From NCBI RefSeq assembly GCF_032362555.1, contig NC_083536.1:12333052-12397051 (forward strand): a stretch of DNA of 64,000 bases. The letters are read 5' to 3'. A program made the position numbers and the translations under genes. The stretch's first letter is position 1, and every line of letters begins with the position of its first letter. The notes below the pieces were generated by a model. That model did not search any database. It saw nothing but the letters and a program-made list of their open reading frames with translations, and was not told the DNA's origin. This DNA is from Amyelois transitella (lineage: Eukaryota; Arthropoda; Insecta; Lepidoptera; Pyralidae). Positions 20,942 through 31,413 of this stretch are shown one piece after another.

Positions 20942-22614
20942 TTAGGACATGGCCATGCTTTCCTCATTTGCAGGGTCACAGGCACAGGTAGGGCTCTCCT
21001 TGCATTTGAATCTACTCAAATATTGCGAGAACCCGCCGTGTCCCGTGAACACCTGCACAAGCACGGGGGTCAACGCAATCTTCCTCACTGTTTGATACGC
21101 CTTCCCTGCGTCGGGAAAGAACAACTTGGTGGTGGATGCCGTTTCCCCCTCCACGTAGCGCCGGTTCCATTCGTCAATGGTATCCATTCGGATCTGCCGC
21201 TTGACGAATGACACCGGACATCTATCGTAGTGGGGTCGAACCCTGCCGAGCGCAGCGCTCTTGGCCAGGTCGTCAGCCCTTTCGTTCCCCTCCAACCCGG
21301 CGTGAGCCTTAACCCAAAATAACTTTATTATTTTGCCCAACATCGTGGCCTCTTTTATGTTGGCTCTCGCAGTTAACGCCAGGTTGTGCAGGGAACTGCC
21401 ATCAGCGACAGTCTCAAGTGCCGACCTGGAGTCACAATAAATATTGCAGCTAAGCGCTGAGCTCCGCAGGGCCCGTTCGGTTGCCACAGAAAGGGCCAAC
21501 AGTTCGGCCTGATACACCGTGCATATGTTGTCGAGCTTCAGCTTCTTGGTACTGGTCTCCGCAGCGCCTTCCCATGCGGTCAGCGCCGCGCCGACTTTCC
21601 CATCGTGCTTGCTCCCATCCGTGTAGATGTGGAGCTGCGCGTGCTGCTGCTCGTCAACCTGCGCACGGTCCTCCAGGCACGAAAATTTGAGTCCCAATCT
21701 TCCGGCCGGGTGAGGCGCTTCCAGAAAATCGACGGGCCTCTCTATCTCCCGGTCTCCTACCACTCGATGAGATATACCCTTCTTCACTTCGTAAAGAAGG
21801 GCTGCCTCCCTGATCCTCATGTCCAGGGGAAGCAGTCCGGCGAGTAGCAGCGCCGCGTTCAGAGAGACGGTGCGATACGCTCTGACGATCTTCTGTGCGA
21901 AGCCTCGCTGCACCACGTTTAGTTGCTTCTGCACCCCCAGCTTGTGCGTGGCCGCTGCCCACACGCTAGATGCGTACATAATGACCGGCTCGACCACCGC
22001 CACGTATATGGTCCTTATCACCTCCGAGTTCAAGCCCCAGCCAATCCTGGCCGCCCTGGACAGCTGCTTATATAAGTTTAACGCCTTTCGGCATATGTTC
22101 GCCACATGGGCGTTAAACGTGAGCTTGCTGTCCAAGGTGAGGCCAAGGATTTTGATTTCCTGGGACATTTCAATGGATACCCCGCCCATGCTCAGAATTG
22201 GGGTGTCGTATTTAAGTTTATTGGTCAGCACCATTGCCTTTGTTTTCAATGGTGCAAACCTCAACTTATTTTCGACTCCCCACCTCCGAACATACTCGAG
22301 GGCTCCATTGGCACGTCCCTGGACTTCCTGGGCCGTGTCCCCGGAGAATACGAGGACCACGTCGTCAGCGAACGCTTGACAGTAGTCGCCCCGGCCATCC
22401 AGCCCCACGAGCAGCGGGTCCAGAAGCAAATTCCAGAAGGTCGGGCCCCCTATTGACCCTTGGACACATCCCTTCGAGGTTTCGCTGACACTCTCCGCTC
22501 CGGCATATCTAACGCGAACCCTCCTATCCCCCAAATAGCTATCAACTAATCGGCGTAGATTAGGAGGGCACTGCGTCTCCGCCAGTCTGCACTTAATGGC
22601 CGGCCACCACGCGT
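20942..22614 (-). pseudogene. T3 copy E ORF2, RT C-terminal half, RNase H and zinc knuckle
   Basis: The frame is open from about 22614 down to 20942. It includes the end of the RT palm (SKGCVQGSIGGPTFWN, AFADDVVLVFSGD), the thumb, and an RNase H with IYTDGSKHDGKVGAAL, YQAELLALSVATERAL, YCDSRSALETVADGS and FWVKAHAGLEGNERADDLAK. A C-terminal zinc knuckle begins CKESPTCACD. It starts right after a deletion that removed RT motif A. Compared with copy I the final residues of the knuckle are lost. Confidence 0.82.
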
Positions 22615-22985
22615 TATCGAATCGCTCATGCCGGGGAGGACGTGCCAGCGAATCCTCGCCACCAGCATCTTCTCCAAAATCTTACCGAGCACCGGTAATA
22701 ATCCGATGGGTCGGTAAGACTTTGGATTTGCGTAGTCATCCTTTCCCGGCTTTCGCAGGACGGCGACCACCGCCTCCTTCCACGCAGCGGGGAAGTGTCC
22801 GAGTTTCAAGCACCTGTTGTACAGCGCCAGGAAGATGTCGGGGCCCAGCACGATGGCCGCACCACAGACATCGGCGGTAAAGCCGTCGGGTCCCGGCGCC
22901 TTTTTCGGGTTGAAGCTCGACGCGGCGCTCTCCAGCTCCTCCATTGTGAATGGTGGGTCGCAAGTCTCACCCTGATTCCCCTCAT
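22615..22985 (-). pseudogene. T3 copy E ORF2, RT N-terminal part ending at a deletion
   Basis: It encodes FTMEELESAASSFNPKKAPG, DGFTADVCGAA, SYRPIGLLPVLGKILEKMLV and LPGMSD. After that, compared with copy I (61551-63503), roughly 44 codons are missing, including the fingers motif QYGF and motif A with its catalytic Asp. A frameshift at the deletion joins it to the next piece, and another indel near 22985 separates it from the endonuclease part. No functional polymerase can be made. Confidence 0.8.
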
Positions 22986-24330
22986 TCACAATTTTGGAGC
23001 TCTCTCTCTCGTGAGTTTATGCCCCGCGTCGTCTCCCCCCGGATCATCTTTTAGGAAAAAGGTTTTAGCCAGTAGACCCGACGACTCTTCCCCGCTAAGG
23101 ACCCTCCCGTTTTGTACGAGAGGTGTGTCCTCCTCCCTGCTTGCGGTGCGGCCTATCACCCTGTAGATCCCCTCCCACATCGTCTCGCGGTCCTGCTTCT
23201 CGCAGAACCGCTTCCAACTGGCGGTTCGAGCCTGCTCCGACGCCAGGCGGTACTCTTCTTTGGCTTTCAGATACTGCTCGACCACCCATGCACGGCGGGT
23301 CGGCCCGGCGCTCGCCACCCTATACTTCTTAGTGGTCACGGCTTTCCGCATTTCGGCCAGCTCATCATTCCACCAAGGCATCTTCAGTCGCCCTCCAGTG
23401 GAGGCGAGTTTGGGGATTGACATCTCGCACGCTCGCTCTATTGTGCTGTTCAATTTTGATAATTTTAAATCTAAATGTGTTGTATTGTTAATTTTGACAA
23501 TTTCCGAATGGTTTATGTTGTTTTCCAACCATAATTGGGCCAATTTCTCACGAAATTGGTCCCAATTAGCTTTTTTAGTGTTATATTTGCGAGTCGTGCG
23601 CTTGATGTCAGTCCCCCTCGCCTTCACCAGATTTACCTCGAATAGAAGAGCGTTGTGGTCAGAGCTGGTTATGCCCGTGTCCACTCGCCAGCCGTCGACG
23701 TGGCCGAGCATACCCTCCGTACACACCGTGATGTCGACGCAGCTCTGAAAGCGTTTCCCAGCTCTATACGTGTCGAAAGTAGGCTCGGACCCCCTGTTGA
23801 GAATGTGCAGGTCCATCTCTCCTAGCGCCGCCGCCAAGTCCTCCCCCCTGTGATCCGTTCGCACACTTCCCCACCACGGGTTCCATGCGTTGACGTCTCC
23901 CCCCATCACGACCATGTCCGTCCCGATCTCCGCCATGATCCGCTCCATCCACCGGATACACGGGTCGATGGGGCCGTCCCCGTCGAAGTACATCGACACC
24001 ACCCCAATTTCCCACGCACTCGTCCTCAGCCTCGCAACAGCGAAGTTTGGGGTCGTGAGCGTCGGAAACAGGGTGATGTCGATGCCCCCGTCGAGCAGTA
24101 CAATGGCGGCCTTGTTCACAGACTGTGGGCCGGCCGCAGCACATTGTACCACCCGAGTTCCGGGTTCAACCTTCATTCTTCCCGTATTCCCGGTGTAGGG
24201 CTCTTGGACCATGGCGAAGGCCATCCTCTGCTTGTCTGCCTCCAGCAGGAGTTCGCTAGTTGCTAGCTTACTCCGCTGGAGGTTTGCCTGGACACTTTTA
24301 TACAGCTTCTGTACTGGGCTGCCCTTAGCA
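22986..24330 (-). pseudogene. T3 copy E ORF2, endonuclease domain
   Basis: The frame is open from the ORF1 stop region downward with no ATG until 24224. It reads SVQANLQRSKLATSELLLEA, MVQEPYTGNTGRMK, VMGGDVNAWNPWWGS and ITSDHNALLFE, all R1-clade endonuclease motifs. A basic linker before the RT follows (WWNDELAEMRKAV). The frame ends at a TGA near 22986 caused by a small indel, where copy I continues with LNDGEHITKCDPPF. Confidence 0.82.
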
Positions 24331-24712
24331 ATAAGCCACAGTGGCTCTTGCTAACTCCTCCCACTTTTCTGACAGGGCAGGCCTCACTGAAAGCAACATG
24401 CTGCCCGCCAGTGACCTTGGCCAACCTACAGTTCCTGCAAGTCGGCGGGTCACCTGCAGCCCTGGCGGGGCAGTCAGCTCCCAGATGCGGACCCCCGCAG
24501 TGACAGCACAGGTCGACAGGCTCCTTACAGAGTCGCCGACCATGTCCATACCCCAGGCAGCGCGTGCACTGGACCAGTGGAGACTGGTCTTCGGCCCGCA
24601 CCGTCTGGAGGTCAATGCGAATGCGGCCCGCATCCACGACCCGCCGCCACACCACGGGCGCCGCGCTGAGCACCACGTTGCTGCAGTGAGGATTTCTCAC
24701 CTTCCTGGGTGG
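24317..24712 (-). pseudogene. T3 copy E ORF1 C-terminus (zinc knuckles), frameshifted
   Basis: The 5' end is cut at the telomeric junction. The remaining part has CTRCLGYGHGRRLC, CCHCGGPHLGADC and CRNCRLAKVTGGQHVAFSEAC, the three knuckles of this family. A shift near 24370 separates them from the normal end ATVAYC, whose TAA lies at 24325-24327. The junction motif with ORF2 is kept. Confidence 0.8.
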
Positions 24713-24732
24713 TTAGGTTAGGTTAGGTTAGG
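24713..24732 (+). repeat. Telomeric (TTAGG)4 block
   Basis: Four perfect units stand between the truncated 5' end of T3 copy E and the poly(T) of copy F. Confidence 0.97.
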
Positions 24733-24759
24733 TTTTTTTTTTTTTTTTTTTTAAGTTTT

Positions 24760-24787
24760 CCTCTGGGTGTTACACCACACCCAGAGG
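24760..24787 (-). other. 3'-terminal hairpin of T3 copy F
   Basis: CCTCTGGGTGT (24760-24770) and its exact complement ACACCCAGAGG (24777-24787) form an 11-bp stem with a 6-nt loop. It lies seven bases from the poly(A) tail. Confidence 0.85.
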
Positions 24788-25114
24788 GAGTTTATTGCCA
24801 GTATTCTCTGTTATGGTGGGCAGAGACATTTTAAGACATTGTTAATCACATAATATATGACAACTTTTGCTTAACTTAATTACTAAATTTAGTCTGCTTC
24901 CTAAACTTACGGTAAATTGTCTTTTGTTAAGTTTCTATACATTATATCTTTCTTACATTGTCTTATATTTATTAACATATACTTCTTCATTCTATTACTA
25001 CTTCTTTCCTTACATCTTTGTCATATTTTTTACTTTGTTTTTACTATGTGATAATTACTGGTCAATAACTTGGTATTTAAATCAACATTTTGTAATACAT
25101 TTATATAAATTGTT

Positions 25115-25295
25115 CTTCGATAGCGTGATTAGCTACTTGTTTAATATATACACATTATACTTTTTGCCTATAAGATTAAGTCATGATTTTATTAGTCATT
25201 ATTCTACTTCGGTAGCGTAATTCGCTACTTATTTAATACATAAGTATTATACTTTTGCCTAAAAGCATTAAGTCACCATTATATTGGTCATTGCT
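25115..25295. repeat. Two-copy tandem repeat of about 92 bp
   Basis: Unit 1 (25115-25206) and unit 2 (25207 to about 25295) both begin CTTCG(A/G)TAGCGT(G/A)ATT. They share the order of GCTACTT, TTTAATA, ATTATACTTTT, GCCTA, AAGTCA and GGTCATT-like blocks. The repeat lies in the 3' region of copy F. Confidence 0.8.
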
Positions 25296-25610
25296 TTCTT
25301 ATTTTTCTATACAATTTAATTTGTACAATGTCTTATTAAATATCTACCCTAATTAGGAAATATAATTTCTGTCAAGTTATTAAAATGCTAAAAAAATTTT
25401 ATTTATCTAATATTATGTACTTATTAACTACTATCTATCAAACCGAACATCTATAGTCGTATATTAATATCAAAATCATAAAATTATCACCTAACACAGT
25501 TACATTTTACTTAACAAAGTATTTTGTTTTTCTTTCATAGCAACAACTACCCGCGTCTTCGCATCAACTGATAATAATTATCCGCTGATGTGGAGCTACA
25601 GAGCAGACTG

Positions 25611-25770
25611 CTCCTACGAGAATTCTATTGTTTTTGGCCTCCACAACGTGCCACGTCATGCCTTAAATTATTGCATTTTTAATGACTTTTACTTTCATTA
25701 ACATGACAATATTGGTTATCCGCGGCACGCTGTGAAAACCAAAAACAACAGTTATTCGTACGATATCCTG
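25611..25770. repeat. Imperfect inverted repeat, about 50-bp arms
   Basis: The left arm near 25615-25660 contains TTGTTTTTGGCCTCCACAAC then GTGCCACG. The right arm near 25719-25765 holds the reverse complement of a close variant (TGTTTTTGGTTTTCACAGCG then TGCCGCG). They bracket about 60 AT-rich bases. The structure sits exactly where ORF1 of copy F ends and ORF2 would have begun. Confidence 0.65.
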
Positions 25771-26265
25771 GATCTGGCGAGAGCCTCCCACCTTTGCCTG
25801 ACCTGACACGCGGAACTAAAAGCGTTGTGGGTACTCACCGCGTTTCCGTCCGCGCGGCAGTTCAGGCACGATGGGACGGCTCCCGCCGCCCAGCCCTGGC
25901 ACGCCTCCCTTTGGTGCTCACCGCCGCAGTGGCTGCACCTTTCTACCTTTTCCTTACAGTGCCTCCTTCCGTGGCCGTAACCCAGGCACATCGAGCACTG
26001 AACCAGAGGGGAGTAGTCCTCCGCTTGGATCCTCTGCATGCCGATGCGCACTGAGCCGGCCTCGATCACTGCTCTCCACAGCTTGTTCGTAATATTTACT
26101 CCGCGTGTTGGGAGTTGCCCATTCCTCCTCCGAAGATAGTTTGACGGGGGAGTCTGACGGTGAGTTACTCCGGCTGCTTAATTGTGTGGGTGATATTTGA
26201 AACGCCTCTTGGCAGGTCAATGACTTTTTAAAAGATACGGTCTTAGGTGTACGGTTTTGCGTCAT
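25752..26265 (-). pseudogene. T3 copy F ORF1 remnant: N-terminus joined to zinc knuckles
   Basis: An ATG at about 26264 starts MTQNRTPKTVSFKKSLTCQ, followed by a Ser/Pro-rich stretch. After about 65 codons the reading moves to another frame at IEAGSVRIGMQRIQAEDY. That frame carries the knuckles CSMCLGYGHGRRHC, CSHCGGEHQREAC and CLNCRADGNAVSTHNAFSSAC, and ends ARSRISYE. The middle of a normal ORF1 (several hundred residues in T1 copy B) is missing. If translated at all, the product would be a short RNA-binding fragment. Confidence 0.75.
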
Positions 26266-26778
26266 TGTTAAAAAGTAAATTTGTAAAAGTGGTAAAAAGG
26301 AGTACAATATATTGTAAAGGTAAAAGTAAAAGTAAAAATAAAAGAGGGTAGAAGCAAAAGCCAGTCAATACTTATTTCTAAGACCTTAACACTAAGTGGG
26401 GACTAGAGACACAAAGGTCGGAATTAAATGTGACTACAAGTCGGGGTTCTACTAAAGAACGGGATCCCACCTTTTGCGAAACCTTATCCTGGTTCAAAGC
26501 CACTCTATAGCGACAGCACTGCACCTTTTTTGTGTTGAGACACTGCACTTGATTGTATTGAATCACTTCACTGAAGAGCACGTGGTCAGGCTCGTGGCAA
26601 TTAAGGTCAGTCCTCCAGGATACGAGGTATTCGACCCTGTCCCAGTACGAACACTGTGTTTCGGTCCTAAGCACTACACAAAAACTTTTTACAATTTTTT
26701 TTAAATTACTTTTTGCTATAAATTCGCGGAGCGCACCAGAACACGTCCGCACTCAACGCGTGCTCGAAGCAGACTGGG

Positions 26779-26798
26779 TTAGGTTAGGTTAGGTTAGG
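26779..26798 (+). repeat. Telomeric (TTAGG)4 block
   Basis: Four perfect units lie between the 5' end of copy F and another poly(T) run (26799-26814). Confidence 0.97.
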
Positions 26799-26967
26799 TT
26801 TTTTTTTTTTTTTTAAAGAAATAATAATACTACGGCGCGTGGCCTGTACTTTTTTTTGTTTAAATGTTTTTTGTCAGTTTAATGTTACATCTGCTGTCCG
26901 GTGATAGTGACAGTTTCGTCGACAATATTTTAAAACTAAAAACTAAAAACTATTCTTACCTAAGGTT

Positions 26968-26999
<32 letters not shown>

Positions 27000-27321
27000 T
27001 TTGTTTTTTCTTTTTTTTTTTAATTTTAAAACCTTATACTATTTTACATGCTTTATATATTTATTTATGAGCGGAACCTCAGAATGTGGCAGACCAGGAC
27101 CCCCTGACAGCACCCGTTCACGAGTTGACGCATGGGTCAGCCATCGCGAGACTCAACCATATTTGAGGGAATCCCACGACCCGGCCCACGTCGCCGCCGC
27201 CAGGTTGACCACTTTAGTGAGCATGACGTACCTCATACTGATGCTCCGCTCAACGTCTTATGAAATTAAATTTAAAACTAAAGCTACTACTACTTACTTA
27301 CTATTTTTTTTTTTTTTGTTG

Positions 27322-27378
<57 letters not shown>

Positions 27379-27600
27379 TCATTTTATTCTTTTTGTCTTG
27401 TCATATCATTGCCGGCCCCGCCGGTGGCTGCTGTCCGTGTTTTGTTTTGAGGGGGATGTTTTAGGCTTCCTCCAGCCCCGCTTCGAAAGTGAGTATACTG
27501 TCCCTCGTTACGTCGTCACCGTTCCAGATCGCCATTTTGAGGTTGTAGTCCCTGATGGAAGCGTCGGTTGCTCTCTCTGCACGTTGGATAAAACGAGCTA
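26799..27600 (-). mobile_element. Cluster of short 3' ends of - strand elements with poly(T) runs
   Basis: Three T-rich tracts (26799-26814, 26965-27020 and 27301-27377) look like poly(A) tails of - strand insertions. The first follows TTAGG repeats, as a TRAS-type insertion would. The sequences between are too short to assign. The stretch 27458-27600 keeps an open reading of about 45 codons on the - strand (ARFIQRAERATDASIRDYNL onward). It ends in TAA about 80 bases before the third tail, so it may be a 3' coding end of an unidentified LINE. Confidence 0.5.
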
Positions 27601-27602
27601 CT

Positions 27603-27852
27603 TTTTATTTATTTATTTATTTATTTATATATACACATAACAAGTTGTCACCAAAATGATACAATGCATAATAACCAAAAAACTACAGCTAGGCAACAAC
27701 TCAACACATGCGTATACAACAAAGTTACAATAACAAAAGAAATATAGCTAAATGAGCTTATTTAAAAAGAAAAGGTAGATACATATATATATATGTAAAT
27801 ACAAACGAATTACTAATAAAGAAAAGTCTAATAACAGCTGCAGTACTAACAT
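27603..27852 (-). mobile_element. Short 5'-truncated LINE fragment with (ATTT)n tail
   Basis: A run of TTTA units at 27603-27627 is read on the - strand as a short-repeat 3' tail. About 220 AT-rich noncoding bases follow. No coding sequence is recognised. Confidence 0.5.
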
Positions 27853-28735
27853 ATTTTATTTATTTATTTATTCTTTATTGTAACAATTACAATTTGTAAA
27901 GTACAATAGGCGGACTTAATGCTAATAGCATTATCTAACAGTCTACCATTGGGTTAAGCGGAGAACCTTTGTGTGGGTGATAATAATAATGTATAACAAA
28001 CATACTTACTATACGATATATACTAAAAACCTATACATATCTAATATATACCTATATACTACACTAAACATACATATATACATACATACATATATATATA
28101 TACATATATTTGCAGCAGATTACATACAGAGATTATTTACTCTCTCATGACTGGGTCAGAAACAACTGGACCACGTGCGACTTAAAACTGGCGCGGCTCG
28201 GAGAAGCTTGAACGGAATCGGGAAGTGCATTCCAAAGTCTAACAGCTGTAGCAGCGAAAGAATTCGAATAAAAACCTGTACGGTGAAAAGGTGTTGCAAG
28301 GGTCAACCTGTTAGAGGAACGTAGGATTCTTTCATGAGTGGAACTTAAAAGTTGAAATTCAGATCTAAGATAACCTGGAGCTAGGGGATTATTAAGAATA
28401 TTATAAAGTTGGCAAAGAATATGAAGATTCCTACGTTGTCGGATGGGCAGCCACTTAAGCTGAGAACGGAATTCAGAGACATGGTCATACTTACGAAGAC
28501 AGAAAATAAATCTGATACAATTATTGAGAAGGCGTTCAAGCTTATTCAGTTGTTCTTCAGTTAGATCCAGACAACACACATCAGCATAATCAATAATGGG
28601 TATAACAAGTGCTTGAGCCAGCATCACTTTAGTTTCGATGGGAAGAAAATGTTTCAGACGTTGCAGGTAATGTAGAGACCCGTAGACCTTTCGACTGAGC
28701 TCAACGACATATGGGTTCCAACAAAGGTTTGAATC
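27853..28735 (-). mobile_element. 5'-truncated CR1/Jockey-type LINE with (ATTT)n tail
   Basis: The tail is ATTT repeated (27853-27875). The 3' UTR follows to about 28144 and then the C-terminal coding piece. The right edge near 28735 is set by the end of the coding similarity and by a purine-rich low-complexity stretch. Confidence 0.7.
28145..28735 (-). pseudogene. LINE reverse transcriptase, C-terminal fragment
   Basis: About 190 codons are open. The sequence LAQALVIPIIDYADVCCLDL, LERLLNNCIRFIFCLRKYDH, WLPIRQRRNLHILCQLY and SFAATAVRLWNALPDSV is the thumb/C-terminal region of CR1/Jockey-superfamily RTs. The ending RLWNALPDS is very common in insect LINEs. The catalytic palm and endonuclease are missing through 5' truncation. 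Confidence 0.8.
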
Positions 28736-28866
28736 GATGAGAAGACCAAAAGAAGAAGAAAAGATAAGAAGAAGATATTATACATAGTAGAAAAACGGTA
28801 TAATTGAGTAACAAGTATAGTATAGTTGTGTTGAGACACCAATTAAAACAAAAAACAACAAAAATT
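28736..28866. other. Spacer: purine-rich low-complexity and AT-rich DNA
   Basis: A GAAGAAGAAAAG-type stretch is followed by AT-rich bases up to the ORF2 stop of LINE H. It probably contains the 3' UTR of H, but no tail repeat is clear. Confidence 0.4.
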
Positions 28867-30587
28867 TTAAAGACTTAAAAGAAGGCGTATCTTACTTTTG
28901 TAGGAATAAAACGAGATTCCAAAAATATCAATATCAATAGATTTTGATTTTGATTTGTGGCTGAGTACCAGATCGTTAAAGGCTCTGCACATTCGCACAA
29001 CGGGATTATAATACGAGGTGTTATTTATACAAACATCCAGTGCGAACAGCTTATGCGTGGGATTACGCGGCCGATACCTAGTATTAAAGCCAATGAGGGA
29101 CAATAGGGGGGGTGCATCGACAATACCATGAACTATTTTATACAAATAAATCAGATCACTACAGTGACGACGACCCTCCAAAGAGGATATGCTGAAGTGT
29201 TTAAGTCTATCCGAATACGACGTCAACTTACGATGGTTATTAGTTCTAAATGACATTATTTTTAGACTCCTGTTTTGAACTTGCTCAATACGATCAATGT
29301 GGATCTTATAATATGGAGACCAGACAACTGAATTGTATTCAAGAACACTTCTTATAAGTGCAAAATATAAATTTTTGAAACCATTATAATTTTTGAAATC
29401 TTTAGTACTTCTTGAAATAAAACCCAACAATCTGTTACCTTTCGAAATAATATAATCATAATGATTACGAAAAGAAAGTTCACTGTCAAATATTACTCCT
29501 AGATCCTTGATTGTTACAGTACGTTCAAGTTTGTGTATACCTAATTTGTAATCAAATAAAAACTTATTGTGTTTACGCGTAAAAGAGATGACGAAACATT
29601 TTTTCTCATTTAGAAACATGCCATTTCTGTTACACCAATCAGCCACAACATTAAGGTTATTTTGAAGTAACATGGCATCATTTTCATTAGCGACAGTATG
29701 AAAATTTTTTAAGTCGTCTGCATATAGAAGTGCGGGGCAAGTTAACCTATCAGCCAGATCGTTTATAAAGATGTTGAAAAACAGAGGGCCTAAATGGGAA
29801 CCCTGAGGAACGCCAGAAGATACAGTTATAGGATTAGAAAGATAACCAGCAATTGCCACAAGTTGACTTCTATTTGCAAGATATGATTGCACCCAACGCA
29901 ACAGATTTCCGTGAATTCCGAACTGTTCCAGTTTGCGACAAAGACGAGCGTGATTCACCTTGTCGAACGCTTTTGAGAAATCCGTATATAGACTGTCAAC
30001 CTGCTGTGTCTTAGCAAAAGCTCTGCATAAATAATTCTTATATTCCAGAAGATTACTAGTTGTAGACTTGTTAGCCACGAATCCATGCTGTTTGATCGAT
30101 AATAATGGTTTGATATGGTAAAATATTACATCATAAATTATACTTTCAAAAATTTTAGCAAAACAAGACAAAATGCATATAGCCCTGTAGTTGTCACAAT
30201 GTAATCGGTCACCTGACTTGTGTACTGGAGTTACATAGGCAACTTTCCAGTAAGAAGGAAAAATGCCTGACTGCAATGACATATTATAGATGATAGACAA
30301 AGGAATAGTCAGTTCTTTACCACAGGCCTTAATGAAAGAAGTTTGAATAGCATCAGGTCCAGCGCCCTTATTTGAGTCTAATTTATTAATCTTGACCAGA
30401 ATGTCCTCAACAGTAACCTGAGATAAATTAATAGAGTTACCATACTGGATAGGTTCATTAGGTTCTTCGGCGAACCCAGCAGGTGAATCCACATAGACTG
30501 AGCCGAAATATTGAGCAAAGAGATCACAAGTCTCAGTGATACTAGATGAAGATACATTACCTAGTTTTACAGATTCTGGAACAGAGT
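28867..30587 (-). pseudogene. LINE H ORF2, reverse transcriptase part
   Basis: It is open for about 570 codons from the insertion to the stop at 28867. RT motifs are all present: NKGAGPDAIQTSFIKAC, SGDRLHCDNYRAICILSC, KQHGFVANKSTTSNLLEY, motif A LYTDFSKAFDKVNHARLC, SSGVPQGSHLGPLFFNIF and LLYADDLKNFHTV. The thumb has SVLEYNSVVWSPYYKIHI. It has no RNase H. Copying the element RNA at a nicked target is the family role. It is severed from its endonuclease only by the RTE insertion and one nonsense codon. Confidence 0.88.
30578..30587 (+). repeat. Target-site duplication, left copy (GGAACAGAGT)
   Basis: The ten bases GGAACAGAGT recur at 31414-31423 on the other side of the RTE fragment. They are part of LINE H ORF2, whose frame continues on both sides. 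Confidence 0.92.
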
Positions 30588-31387
30588 CAGCGGAGGAGTT
30601 ACAGGAGATGGTAAACTGTATGCATGAAGCTTTAAAAGAGAAAGGAATGAAAGTGAACGTAAGTAAAACTAAAACACTGGTTTTTGAAATGGAGAAAGAA
30701 ATGACAGCATGTAATATTTTGATTGGAGGAGAAAAAGTGGAGCAAGTGAAAGAGTTTGTATATCTAGGATCAAAGTTTACATCAGATGGCAAGTATGATA
30801 GTGATATTGAAAGGAGAGTGAACGCGGGGAACATGGTGAATGGAGCTTTGCATGCCTTTATGAGCAGTCAGAAACTATCCAAAAAGGCTCGACTGGCTGT
30901 GCACAGGGGCGTGTTGGTCCCGACATTAATGTATGGGAGTGAAAGTTGGGTATGGCAAAAGAAGCATGAAAGCAGAATAAATGCAGTGGAAATGAGAGCG
31001 TTAAGGAGTATGATGGGTGTGAAATTAAGTGACAGGATAAGGAACAGCGTGATAAGGGAATGTTGTGATGTGAAAGAAGATGTAGTTACAGGAATAGAAA
31101 AGGGTATGTTAAGATGGTTCGGTCATGTGGAGAGGATGAATGAAAGCAGGTTGACTAAGCAGATATACAAGGAGAGTGTGGAGGGAAAGGTCGGAGTGGG
31201 AAGACCTAGACGAACGTATCTTGATCAAATTAAGGACGTCCTGGTAAAGGGTCAGGTCAAAAGTACCCGAAACCGCCGAGCTTGTATGAAGAGAGTTATG
31301 AATGTGGACGAAGCGAAAGAAGTATGCAGAGATCGTGGCAAGTGGAAAGAGGTAGTCTCTGCCTACCCCTCCGGGAAAGAGGCGTGA
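30588..31387 (+). pseudogene. RTE-like ORF, C-terminal 265 codons
   Basis: The reading is open from the left edge through MVNCMHEALKEKGMKVNVSK, VYLGSKFTSDGKYDSDIE, GVLVPTLMYGSESWVWQKK, RWFGHVERM and VGVGRPRRTYLDQIKD, and ends VSAYPSGKEA at TGA 31385-31387. It lacks the endonuclease and the catalytic YADD box, so it cannot function. It ends three bases before the ATGT tail, showing how short the 3' UTR of this family is. Confidence 0.88.
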
Positions 31388-31413
31388 TTTTATGTATGTA
31401 TGTATGTATGTAT
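30588..31413 (+). mobile_element. 5'-truncated RTE-like insertion with (ATGT)n tail
   Basis: The fragment is nearly identical to the 3' part of the RTE-like copy at 4457-7522 but in the opposite orientation. It begins in the codons for SAEELQEM and ends with ATGT repeats (31390-31413), the short tandem tail typical of RTE elements. Perfect 10-bp duplications flank it. This copy also supplies the true 3' end that the first copy lacks. Confidence 0.93.

Larger units (their letters stand above)
20411..24712 (-). mobile_element. T3 copy E: telomere-inserted TRAS-type LINE, 5'-truncated and degenerate
   Basis: A poly(T) of about 66 bases (20411-20476) is the poly(A) tail of this - strand element and directly follows GGTTAGG. 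The 5' end is cut within ORF1 at 24712 and abuts (TTAGG)4. The insertion geometry is that of TRAS-type elements. The 3' UTR (20477-20941) has a perfect 15-bp inverted repeat next to the tail. ORF2 carries several frameshifts and a deletion. Confidence 0.85.
24733..26778 (-). mobile_element. T3 copy F: ORF2-less telomere-inserted TRAS-type derivative
   Basis: Poly(T) at 24733-24752 follows (TTAGG)4 on the left, and (TTAGG)4 abuts the right end. Both telomeric flanks and the poly(A) tail are therefore present. Inside are only a 5' UTR (about 26266-26778), a shortened ORF1, and about 1 kb of AT-rich 3' sequence. No endonuclease, RT or RNase H is seen in any frame. It is a compact non-autonomous copy of about 2.0 kb. 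Confidence 0.75.

Noticed and set aside
27780-28110. TA-rich short repeats near 27780 and 28077-28110 as a functional origin or matrix site.
   Set aside because: They are ordinary microsatellites within LINE 3' UTRs, with nothing else to support a role.
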